From: Neopestalotiopsis rosae | Lineage: Eukaryota; Ascomycota; Sordariomycetes; Amphisphaeriales; Sporocadaceae | DNA: 64,000 nt | Assembly (NCBI GenBank): GCA_023078685.1 | Contig: JALGAS010000005.1 | Coordinates: 4,836,001-4,900,000 of the forward strand | Direction: 5' to 3' | In this document: positions 54,664 to 64,000 of the stretch, piece by piece | How positions within the stretch are numbered: position 1 is the first letter of the stretch | Layout: every line of letters begins with the position of its first letter | Notes under the pieces: generated by a model | What the model was told of the DNA's origin: nothing | The model's database searches: none | The model's input: only the letters and a program-made list of their open reading frames with translations | Made by a program: the position numbers and the translations under genes

Positions 54664-55637
54664 GGTTGAGGATGGATAGGGTTAAAGGGGGCGTCACTCA
54701 GATTTTCCATTTTCCGAATGTCATCAAAAACTCTTGTCATTGTCATTTCACCTGAGTTGCACGGTATCGCAACAAGGGCTACGTACAAGGAACCGCTAGA
54801 CTAATACCACCGCATATTACTGATCAACTCTCCTCCGTGATACTTCTTCGATGGTTCCCGCCTTGGACTCATGCTCTCAACTAGACTCAGGACGAGGTTT
54901 CTCGGCTCAGAACAAGTTACATCGACGAGGCGTTGCAAGGTGGAAACAAGTTGACATGTTTGGATGCGTTTTGTTTTTGTGGCGTTCTAATTTTGGGTTT
55001 CAATGAGACACGGTAGTCATCAGACAGCGCAGCGCATTTTCTATTGGTTGTAAACAGGAAGTAATATTTCACTCGATTGTCATTTGCCAAATAAACGCGT
55101 CAAAGACCATCAAACAATTCGTCGTGCTCTACTGGTGCAGCATAGGATAAGAAATATGTGAACTGAAACTTGCAGAGTGATTGCCATTGCTATGCTTGTA
55201 CACTGACTGATCTTGTTCTACATGCCTATAACCACACCCCGACACTTGCGCAACGTAGAGGTAGACATTTAACGCAGCGTTTCGTGACGTCTCCCTGAGA
55301 CGTTCTGGAACAAGATGCCTCGATCAGTACCATTGGCGAAATTTGAGTCTTTGAATCTGGTCATCTGCCAGATGTAGTCACAATAGTCATGTGATTAATG
55401 CGTAGGTTGGTGGAAGCAAGACTTTCATAATCGTAGTAGTACCAATGATTCCCTTCTTTCTTCATTCATGTCGGGTTCTTGGAACACCATGAACCAATTA
55501 GCAGATGTTGGCGTAGCTACTCAATTCCAGGATGGAGTAGCTTATGGATCACTCAATCACCTGCTATTCATACGTCCTGATTTCTCGAACCTTTCAACAT
55601 ATAGGTCCGTTGGTTTGGTAATGGTAGATGGCCTCAT
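54664..55637. other. Convergent 3' region without supported genes
   Basis: Between ECM33 and the SPF45-type gene. Nothing recognisable. Confidence 0.6.
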
Positions 55638-57276
55638 TCATTCGTACACACCCTTTTCGAACGCCTCGAGATCGTAGAATCGCGGCTCGATGCTGCTCCC
55701 CGCAAACACACGGCCGTCCAGCGCGTTGACGGCCCGCAGGGCACTCACCGTGTCCACGAACTTGATGTAGACGCTCTTGGTGCCTCCTGGGGCCGTGTCA
55801 ATGTAGATCCTCTCGACGCGGCCGTACTTGTCGCCGCACTCCTCGCCGATTTCTTGGCCGAGGCCGTCCTCCATCTCCTGCTGCGCGTCCTCAATGTTAT
55901 CCAGCATGTGTCGCAGGACAATGACGTTGGACATGGGACCAAACTTTCCTCCTTCGTCCGCCGACGATGGTGTAGACGAACTTGCATTGTTGCTATTTGG
56001 ATTCGCTTTTGGTTGTATGATCTTGCCCCGTCCGCCTGGTTCCGCCCAGCCGCCGTTTTCGTTCTTCTTGCGCTTCTCGACCTTTACGCTCAACGGGGCA
56101 AGAATACCAGTACCCTCGGCGCCCAGTCCTTGGCCTTTGGACCAGCCGTACTTGGACATGAGGCGAGCTGCAAAGCCCTTTTGCCCTGGCCGGCTCGACC
56201 GCGGGGCGTCCTCGTCGTCCTCGTCCTCGTTTTGTGCTTGGCTCTCGGGCACCTCTTGGTCCACACCCTCCATTGCTGTAGGTTCTGGCTGGGCGTAGCG
56301 GACTGGTGCTCGAGAAATAGTCGCATGTTCTGGTTCTGGCGGCGGCGGCGGAGGGGGTACCGGAGACTGTGCTTCTGGTCCAGCAGGACCTGGCTCGGTA
56401 GGTGGCGGAGGCGGCGGTGGTATGCCTTGCGACATGGCCAGCCGTCGAGCATAGGCATCGTCTCCAGTCTTGTCGTCTGGCAAGGGCACTGGGGCAGCCC
56501 TGGGCGGCGAGGGCGGCGGAGGCGCGAAGGAGTATGCGGCCGGTGGTGCGAACTGGTCTGTAGTAGTAGGGACATGTTAGTACCTCCAACGAGGTCTGGG
56601 TGAAAGAGAATCTTGGCATGAACATACTGTTCGCGGGACGGTGCTGCTCTTCGTCCTCCTCGCTGTCCCAGCTTGATTGCCTCTTCCGGTCTGCTGGTCG
56701 TCTGTGCCTATAGAGCAGCGCTTTCCACTCCCTCACTTCCATTATACGCTCGTCACTGCGGAGATACTCGTCGACATTGGTAGGCCGTGAAGGGTCGTAA
56801 ATCTCGTTCCAGTCCGTCTCAACTGGCGCATTGTGCTTCTTCTTTTTCTTCTTGTTGCGCGGCCGCCTATCGTCGAACATGAAATCATCGTCTTCCGTAT
56901 TGGTCCAGTCCGCCAGCGTGCTCTTCACGGGAGGAGGCGCGGGGGCTCCTGCCGCTGCCACCGCTGGATTCCCACTGCCCGGGACATGGCCTGCTCCAGG
57001 CACAGCAGCGGCGGCTTTGGGAAAGGCGGCTTTGGGTTTCTGTGTCTTTTGTTGCGGCCGCCGTATGTTCTGAATAGGCTGGAAGCGTAACGAAGCGTCT
57101 GTCTTCTTCGCTGCTACCGCCGCCGCGACAGCTTCTTGCCCTTTCACGGCGTCGAGCGCTTGCTGTGAAAGCTGTGGTCCTCGCGATATGGAAGCAGCCG
57201 AGTCGCCTGGCGGATCAAGAAGATCCGCGTAGAGGGACAGCCCGCCCCCGGGCTTGGGAGGCGGTGGTCCAGACAT
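55638..57276 (-). CDS. SPF45/RBM17-type splicing factor (G-patch and UHM-type RRM)
   Basis: Model complement(55638..56557, 56628..57276) gives 522 residues. The nuclear protein probably helps 3'-splice-site choice. The N-terminus begins with LSLYADLLD, a conserved SPF45 start. Next come a lysine-rich NKKKKKKH signal and an EIYDPSRPTNVDEY block, which is also typical. Pro-rich stretches follow. The G-patch lies in GFAARLMSKYGWSKGQGLGAEGTGIL. The C-terminal RRM of about 105 residues reads VIVLRHMLDNI through KSVYIKFVD and ends with EPRFYD, the R-x-F motif of UHM domains that bind ULM peptides. The intron is 70 nt. Confidence 0.9.
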
Positions 57277-57951
57277 TTTTTGCGGAAGCTGATATGGGGA
57301 AGAGAAGGCGGTAAATACAAGCTGTACAGCCGGTTATCCAGAGACAGGAGAGAACGCTGCGAATAAGGTGAATGGAGAGTACTTCTCGAGTGCCGTTTTA
57401 CGCGACGAGCGGCATGTATGTTCGGACCCGGCAACTTTTTGGCGTAGCTAAGCTGTCAACTGGAGCTCGAAGGTGGATTGCTGTGCTGGGAGTACTGAGA
57501 ATCAGCCTATTATGATTGATTGATTGGGGGTTCTCCAGGGGGCCCCGGCCGCTAGAGCCCCTCCAACTCCAGCGATTTGGCGAGGTTCAGGTACCAGCCC
57601 GTGGCCTCGGTAACGGCATCCGTAGTGAGCTCAGCACTGCCCGGTGACACCATTCTTGAGACCATGTCATCCATGTTAGAGACGCTGGTCTGACGTTTGT
57701 TGGCATTATCTTAGTTTCCTTCCGTGCGAGATATTTATCGGGATCACGCAAACAATACGCGTGAAAGGACTTTGTGCTTGATAGAGTAGACTCTTTCTTT
57801 TTTTCTTTTATTGGAATATCATAGACCTCGATTGGTCCTGTACATTCATTCCTACGATAGACTCGTTCTTTGCTTCCTCTCTCCTATCTGGGATATCTGG
57901 GGGAAAGTGTGTGATACCTCAACCAGGCACTCAAGCTCAAGCCGTGATACC
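57277..57951. promoter_or_regulatory. Divergent promoter region of the SPF45-type gene and PCS60
   Basis: About 675 bp between the start codons. A T/C-rich run at 57,790-57,810 lies about 150 bp upstream of PCS60. No other gene is seen. Confidence 0.5.
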
Positions 57952-59753
57952 ATGGCTACTCTGCAGACTGCAATTCGTGGCGCTGCCGGCTCGACGGCCG
58001 TCATCATCCCTTCAAAGTCTGGCGCCCTCACCGTCACCTACAAGGATCTTGCGGCCGAGTGCTCTGCATTCCAACGCAAGCTGGCGGACATTGGTATCGG
58101 CCACGGTGCTGCTGTATCTATTGCCGTAGTCAACTCGTACGAGTTTATCGTCTCGTTTGAGGCCACAGCTTGGCAACGCGCAGTTGCCGCTCCCTTGAAC
58201 CCTGCCTACAAGCAGGATGAGTTTGAGTTCTACATTGACGATGTCAAGTCGGCCATTGTCCTGGTTCCCAAGGGTGCCTACCAGGCCAATGCACCGGCTG
58301 TGAAGGCGGCCAAGAAGTTCAATGCTGCGATTGCCGAGTGCTACTGGGACGAAACCAAGAAGGAGGTCGCGCTCGATGTCAAAGATCTCGGCCTCCTTAA
58401 GGGAAAGGCCAAGGAGAATATACTGCAAGCGCAGACTGATGATGTCGCGCTGGTTCTACACACGAGGTGAGTCAGTGGTTCGTAGTAGTTCAAACGCGAG
58501 ATACTGACCACTTGAACTTAGCGGAACCACATCAAGGCCCAAAGTCGTGAGTTTGACTGAGATTTTCTATAGCAAATTATCTCAAAATACTAATATGTTC
58601 ATTTCAGGTGCCCTTGACCCATCGCAACCTTGTCCGTACCATGGGTAAGTGATGCCAAGTCATGCAACACAAGACTTGTGCAGGTCTTGGCTTACCATTC
58701 TTGGAGTATACAACTAACCCGTGTCCAGGAAACATACAGAGCACATACAACCTCACCTCGGCGGACCGGACTATGCTGGTCATGCCTCTTTTCCACGTCC
58801 ATGGCCTCCTTTGCGCCCTGCTGGCTCCTTTCTACTCTGGAGGATCCATGATTGTTCCCACGAAATTCTCTGCCACTGACTTCTGGCGGGACTTTGAGAC
58901 TCACAAGGCCAATTGGTACACGGCAGTGCCTACTATCCACCAGATCCTCCTCAAATCGCCTGTGCCTAACCCTTTGCCCAACATTCGCTTCATCCGCTCG
59001 TGCTCCTCACCGCTTTCCCCTGCCGTTTTCGAGAAGCTCGAGGAGACCTTCAAAGCTCCCGTTCTTGAGGCTTACGCCATGACCGAGGCAGCGCATCAGA
59101 TGACTTCGAACCCTCTTCCTCCTGCCAAGAGAAAGCCTGGTACTGTTGGCCTTGGCCAGGGTGTAATCGTGAAGATTCTCAATGATGCAGGCGAGGAGTT
59201 GCCCCAGGGAGCTGAGGGTGAAATCTGCATCCAAGGTGAAAATGTCACCAAGGGTTACCTCAACAACCCCAAGGCCAATGCGGAAGCATATACAAACAAT
59301 GGCTTTTTCCGCACTGGCGACCAGGGCAAGAAGGACGAAGATGGCTACATCATCATCACGGGAAGAATCAAGGAATTGATCAACAAGGGAGGCGAGAAGA
59401 TCAGCCCAATAGAGCTGGACAATGTGCTCACGAGACATCCTGCTATAAGCGAGGCCGTCAGTTTCGCCATCCCCCACGAGATGTACGGACAGGATGTCGG
59501 AGTAGCCGTTGTACTGAAGAGCGGCGAAAAGCTGAGCGCTGGCGAGCTCAAGCAGTGGATGACTGAGCGGGTAGCCAAGTTCAAGGTCCCGGCAAAGGTG
59601 AGTAACACTATGCACATGATATGAAGAAGCCAAGCTGACAATTTACAGATTTATTTCTCTGATGTCATGCCCAAGACTGCTACTGGCAAGATTCAGAGGC
59701 GTATCGTCGCCGAGACGATGATGAAGCAAGACCAACCCAAGGCGAAGTTGTAG
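57952..59753 (+). CDS. PCS60: Peroxisomal AMP-binding acyl-CoA synthetase, Pcs60 type (oxalyl-CoA synthetase-like)
   Basis: Five exons, join(57952..58466, 58522..58546, 58608..58644, 58729..59597, 59649..59753), give 516 residues. The enzyme activates a carboxylic acid with ATP and CoA. Two micro-exons (25 and 37 nt) carry the ATP-binding P-loop: SGTTSRPK at 172-179, then VVPLTHRNL. Further adenylate-forming motifs are YAMTEAAHQM, GFFRTGDQG, the hinge GRIKELINKGGEKISP and the catalytic lysine region PKTATGKIQRR. The C-terminus is KAKL, and AKL is a variant type 1 peroxisomal signal. Yeast Pcs60 is similar in size and also peroxisomal; oxalate is its best-known substrate. Confidence 0.93.
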
Positions 59754-60231
59754 ACCAGATCATTAGAACTAGACGAGACTGGTAGAGGAGTCTTCATATG
59801 TGAACGTTGCATTTCAAGAATCGGCTGTAGACTTGACTGATACATACACAAGAAGACCTTAGAAAAGACACGATATACAGGAAGATTAGAACTACTTAGA
59901 TGACATATACAACGAGTGGAATCATGAATGTAGCAGAAATGACTTGTGATTTGGGTATCTTTACGCTATGAAGCTCAATGCAACTCCGTTCCATCCGAAT
60001 AGCAGCAGACTGGTGATTTCCTTCATACCGTACATCCATGCACCCCAAACGCCTAATGAACCATGAACCTCAAAAAGCTGCCGCATTAGTGCGCAGTCAG
60101 AAAATACCGAGCAACCAGACCCAAACTTCGCTCGCTCCAGAAAATAAAGCACCAGAATGGAGCTTCGGTCTCCTCAATAACGCCGTGAATCAAATGCAGT
60201 TACTTTTCTCCGTGTGAGCATTTATCGTCCT
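59754..60231. other. Convergent 3' region without supported genes
   Basis: Between PCS60 and the small hypothetical gene. Nothing recognisable. Confidence 0.6.
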
Positions 60232-60708
60232 TTAGCCCATTGAGAAGTAAGCATCCTCATCCTCGTCATCGGCGCCGTCCTGTGCGGGGCCGGCTGATTG
60301 TGGCGCTGACACCCAAGAAGTCGCACTCAACACCACCTCATCCTGCGGTTGCTGTCGTGGTGTCATCGAGAAAGGCGAGTACGCAAACCGCCTCGTCTCC
60401 TCCTCCTGGCGGCGCAACTGCTCAGCCCGCAGGAGGCTGTACCGCACCGCCTGGTCCAGGGACTCGTAGACGGTGACGGTCTCGCCCGAGGCTTCCTGGA
60501 CGGTGAAGGGGGCTGCCTCGTCCTCGGGCGCGGTGGAGGTGGAGGAGACGACGCTTTGCGCGTCTGAGAATAACGAGACGGCGTCGTCTTGGTCCTCTGT
60601 AGATGCCCGTGATGAGATAGAGGCTGGGTATTTGTGGGATGATAGTGATGGCGAGAAGGCCTTTAGGTTCTCTGCGGTGAGAGGAGCAAAGCTGGCAAGC
60701 TGAGCCAT
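60232..60708 (-). CDS. Small acidic hypothetical protein
   Basis: Single exon, 158 residues from the ATG at 60,708 (MAQLASFAPL). It is Ser-, Ala- and Asp/Glu-rich and largely disordered. A central helix (ESLDQAVRYSLLRAEQLRRQEEETRRFAYSPF) of about 35 residues is the only ordered-looking part. The tail DGADDEDEDAYFSMG is acidic. I recognise no domain. GC bias and the clean ATG support coding; short proteins of this look are conserved among Sordariomycetes, to my recollection. Function unknown. Confidence 0.65.
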   Translation of the reverse strand: MAQLASFAPLTAENLKAFSPSLSSHKYPASISSRASTEDQDDAVSLFSDAQSVVSSTSTAPEDEAAPFTVQEASGETVTVYESLDQAVRYSLLRAEQLRRQEEETRRFAYSPFSMTPRQQPQDEVVLSATSWVSAPQSAGPAQDGADDEDEDAYFSMG

Positions 60709-62467
60709 TGTGATTGATGTCAGGGTAATCGATTGATAATCTAGGTGTTGATGTATCGATAGCAAGATGACTTCTAGTGATGATGATTATAGAGTTTTGT
60801 AAATGGTGGAGTCGTAGGTCGAGTCACGGATATACTCTTCAGTACTGTATGGGAAGCAGGAAAAGGGTCAAGAGATGTAGGAATGCAGGACACTGTCTGC
60901 ATGACATATATCTATATCTGCTGTGATACCTTGGAACTGAGCCGCTGCAACCTTACCTGCGCCGAGATAGGGCTATGCTTCATCTAATCATTGACCCTTG
61001 ACTCGGTCGAAGCGGGATGAGATGATCGTCATGTGCCCGGATTCGGTCATAGATTGGTTCCCGAATCACAAGCCAAAAGTGACCAGCCAGGAGCCCAGAA
61101 TGAGCCAATGCCTTTTGCAACTGGGTGCAAAGTTCAGGGTCCCCTCCCAGCTTTTCGTTTGGTCCGGGGTCTAGACGCAAAGGTAAAAAGGCAGAACAAG
61201 AGAGGGAACAAGGGAAAGGGAATGACGCACTGATAACATAAGCCGATGATCACCGGCAATAGCCTGTAGCCAGCTAACTAATCTGTACTATCACGCCAAG
61301 CATTAGCTCGGTCAATTGATCAATTGACCAATGGGACTTTTCGCGGGCTGAAATGGTAAAAAGGCTCAGCTGGGCACTTGGCACCTTTCCCTCCAATAAA
61401 GTCTTTCGCGGATCTCCCGCGACCGTTTTCGGATCGCTCGCTCTTTCGCTCCATCTCGCGACGACGAGGCTTGCAGCCATCAATCGTCAAAGATCGTGTC
61501 ATCTGGCCGAATACTGAAGAGAATTTTTCTTCTGACTGTTTTGGTTTGACTGGGCGACATCGGGCACATCTGACTTGATGAACCTTTTGTCCCAGGCTTG
61601 TGGTGAGAGAATATGTGTTATCCTCTCCACGGTCCACGGGCCACGGACGCTTGAGATTGCCGATCACTTGTTTGGGAGATCCCAAATGCCAAGGCTCATC
61701 TATCGTTTCGAAAAATGGATATCGAAACCTCATTTATTGTCACCGCTATACAATCTTCTTGGCACCTTTCGATCGACGAATATCTCATACGGGAAATGAC
61801 CGCCAAGCAGCTTCGTGATTGAATGGCTGCGTCCAAGCGGCAAGTTATGTTGGACGACCATCTCAAGGGGTCTTGCTGGCATTCAATCTTGCAATACTGC
61901 CTGAGTGTACCATGGAAAGTCATTGACTTTTGGAGTGCGCAGGAATGCGCGACATACTCTTTGTCGAGTACTCGCTCACCCTTGCCTTTTTTCTTTTACC
62001 TCTTTTTTTCCCCAAGGACTTTTGTGATGATGGCCGTGAGGCAATGAAATGCGAATGATATTTGCCGGATTTCTTCACGCTGCTCCGTGGAAGCGCCTTC
62101 TCCCTGCACGTTGCCATACTGCTGTCTTCTGCTCAGCGTAATGGTCATTTATATATAGAGCGCTTCGCTTGGGGTAAGTATTTACAGATACAAGGACCCG
62201 AGCCATGCTCAGCCTCACAGTGATCATGTGCCGCCAAAGTACTAGGTAGGTGGCCAATCAACGACGCCAAAGTAAGGGAATATGCATAAGAGGGGTTCAG
62301 CAACTGAGGCATCAGCCTGATCAAACAATTCTTCCTTCTTTTTAATCTGCTCGACACCTCAGACCTAAACAACTCAGCGCCGTTGATTCGTGGGCCTAGA
62401 AACATAATGCCGTAAATTGCGGGAGTAGAATTTCATTCATGGTTGTTAAATGCCAGTTCGAAATATC
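60709..62467. other. Intergenic region without supported genes
   Basis: About 1.8 kb between two divergent genes. Short frames on both strands, none convincing. Confidence 0.5.
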
Positions 62468-64000
62468 ATGGCTTCACCCGTGAATGACTGCAAGAGCAGC
62501 CCTCGCCCAATCTACAGCTATCGGAGCCTTCCTCTTCAATCCATCAGGCTGCTTCATCTTAAACCCGGGAGCTTCAATGACGATATTGCCATATGGCTCG
62601 AGCCTGTTTGGTTCCGGCTTGACGAAGAATCTGACGAGAGAGAGCCACCATCAAATCAGTGGCCAGAGCACTCACAGTCTCCAGGAAGCCCCATCGAGTA
62701 TGAAGCGCTCTCCTACGTCTGGGGTCCAAAGGAAAATCCCATGGTCATATCGATCGAGGACGAAGAGGGCTGCATAGCACACGTCACTCAGAATTTGTAC
62801 ATCGCTCTCAAGCACCTTCGATACGAGGACCAAGCTCGTGTCCTATGGATCGATGCTCTGTGCATCGACCAGGCCAACAATGAAGAAAAGAGCGCCCAAG
62901 TGACTATGATGGCCGATATATATCAATATGCCCATCGAGTGGTTGCTTGGCTTGGCTCGGAATCAGACAACAGCAATCGAGCCATGATGGCAATGCAGGA
63001 TCTGGGATCACAAATCCTTGTCAATTGGCCTGAAAGCAAAGACACTTCGCAGCTAGACTTTCATATCAGTACCGCTCAAGGGTTCGATGGTGTTGATTGG
63101 ATCCATGGTCGCGCTCTGATCCCACTTCAGACTCTAGAGCAGAATGCCATTCACCACTTGCTATCACGGCCTTGGTTCGAGCGACTTTGGATCAGACAGG
63201 AAATCCTCCTAGCCAATCGAGATGCTGTGATCACATGTGGCACACATCAGATTCTCTGGCTTCACTTCCGCCAGGCGATGGTGGCATTATATACGTATTC
63301 CAATCAGTTTGAATATGAATTGATGTTGCTCCTCAACAGGCTTTATGGTTTTATATTTACATATCTCGATGCTGGGTACGGAACATCTCGACTTAGTTTT
63401 GCCACCGCAACATGCGAAGATCCGAGGGATAAGCTATACGGCACGCTGAGACTCTCGTATAAGAGACGGAATGTCCTAGGCATCACTCCGGATTACACCA
63501 AGTCAGTAGGACAAGTTTACGCGGACGCGACCAAGCGCATCATTCAGTTCGAACAAAGCTTGAATATTTTAGAGCAGTGTGAACTGCACCCTGCGCTCCC
63601 TGGTCCCTCTTGGGCACCCGATTGGTCACGGCGTCCGATGTTCAAGCTTTACAATGAGGATTGTCGTGCCAGCTCATGCCTCTGGATGGAACCGGCCCAG
63701 TCAGACGGACGCATCCTACGGGTTGTAGGCAAACATACCACAGTCATCAACCGTTTGGAGAAGTTTGAGTACAATGACTTTGCGCCGAAGACCGAACTTG
63801 TCCATGCAATCCGGAAAATTGTGCGGACTGTACTTGAGGGAACATCTTTGAGCAGTGGTCAAATTCTCAAATCTTGCGCCGAAATGCTTCTGTGGTCATA
63901 TAATTCAGATCTTTATGAGCCGTCTCTAGAACTACATTATCCAACTCTTCGGCAGACGAAGTCTGCGATCACATACATACTTGCCGGATGTTCATTAGAA
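62468..64000 (+). CDS. HET-domain protein, 3' end outside window
   Basis: Open from the ATG at 62,468 (MASPVNDC) to the window edge, 511 codons without a stop. The HET domain starts near residue 14 with YSYRSLPLQSIRLLHLKPG. It continues with the hallmark YEALSYVWG, VLWIDALCIDQANNEEK, QVTMMADIYQYAHRVVAWLG and SRPWFERLWIRQEILLA, and EDPRDKLYGTL follows downstream. All core residues appear intact. This is the common HET type with a long C-terminal region, different from the HET-E-like gene at 26.7 kb. It should act in incompatibility or programmed cell death. No intron is needed within the visible part. Confidence 0.9.
   Translation, partial: MASPVNDCKSSPRPIYSYRSLPLQSIRLLHLKPGSFNDDIAIWLEPVWFRLDEESDEREPPSNQWPEHSQSPGSPIEYEALSYVWGPKENPMVISIEDEEGCIAHVTQNLYIALKHLRYEDQARVLWIDALCIDQANNEEKSAQVTMMADIYQYAHRVVAWLGSESDNSNRAMMAMQDLGSQILVNWPESKDTSQLDFHISTAQGFDGVDWIHGRALIPLQTLEQNAIHHLLSRPWFERLWIRQEILLANRDAVITCGTHQILWLHFRQAMVALYTYSNQFEYELMLLLNRLYGFIFTYLDAGYGTSRLSFATATCEDPRDKLYGTLRLSYKRRNVLGITPDYTKSVGQVYADATKRIIQFEQSLNILEQCELHPALPGPSWAPDWSRRPMFKLYNEDCRASSCLWMEPAQSDGRILRVVGKHTTVINRLEKFEYNDFAPKTELVHAIRKIVRTVLEGTSLSSGQILKSCAEMLLWSYNSDLYEPSLELHYPTLRQTKSAITYILAGCSLE

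Noticed and set aside
1..64000. CRISPR arrays, bacterial operons or riboswitches
   Set aside because: The window is eukaryotic with spliceosomal introns; no regularly spaced repeats were seen.

Overview
The window is nuclear DNA of a filamentous ascomycete, most likely a Sordariomycete and plausibly Hypocreales. The evidence is many short spliceosomal introns (about 50-110 nt) with fungal donors (GTAAGT, GTGAGT) and CTAAC/CTGAC-like branch points, plus typical fungal families: HET-domain proteins, LysM/CBM18 secreted proteins, Anp1 mannosyltransferase and an Ecm33 GPI protein. No species can be named from the sequence alone. Exon structures were built by hand from splice consensus, frame continuity and family resemblance. 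In every completed model the exon lengths sum to a multiple of three.

Left part, about 1-29 kb, is accessory in character. It has two paralogous multi-pass membrane proteins about 11 kb apart in opposite orientation (1 and 11.9 kb) and a HET-like gene with a degraded core motif (1.4 kb). A small oxidoreductase group follows: MDR reductase, cytochrome P450 and SDR at 6.0-11.7 kb. There are two gene relics, an AYR1-like SDR at 3.8-4.1 kb and a frameshifted P450 at 13.8-14.4 kb that ends against a repeat whose second copy is at 18.2 kb. A large secreted LysM-CBM18 protein occupies 14.7-17.3 kb. The 18.8-28.6 kb stretch looks like an allorecognition or innate-immunity island: a degenerate kinase-like gene, a helical N-terminus plus DUF7580-like gene, a divergently transcribed C2H2-SH3-bZIP fusion gene, and a HET-E-like HET gene.

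Right part, about 29-60 kb, is mostly conserved single-copy genes: a histidine phosphatase, a RING-like protein, a mitochondrial NAD-type carrier, QCR7 of complex III, an Anp1 mannan polymerase subunit, a MAG1-like DNA glycosylase, ECM33 with a roughly 1 kb 5'-leader intron, an SPF45-type splicing factor, a PCS60-type peroxisomal acyl-CoA synthetase ending in AKL, and a small acidic hypothetical protein. A 6.4 kb stretch (45.9-52.4 kb) contains no gene I can support. The right edge cuts into another HET-domain gene (62,468 to the end), so accessory genes flank the conserved block on both sides.

The strongest candidate for something undescribed is the 22,749-25,121 gene. One spliced reading frame joins an acuF-type C2H2 zinc-finger module, a complete myosin-I-like SH3 domain and a GCN4-like bZIP. 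It shares a 367 bp divergent promoter region with the DUF7580-like gene.
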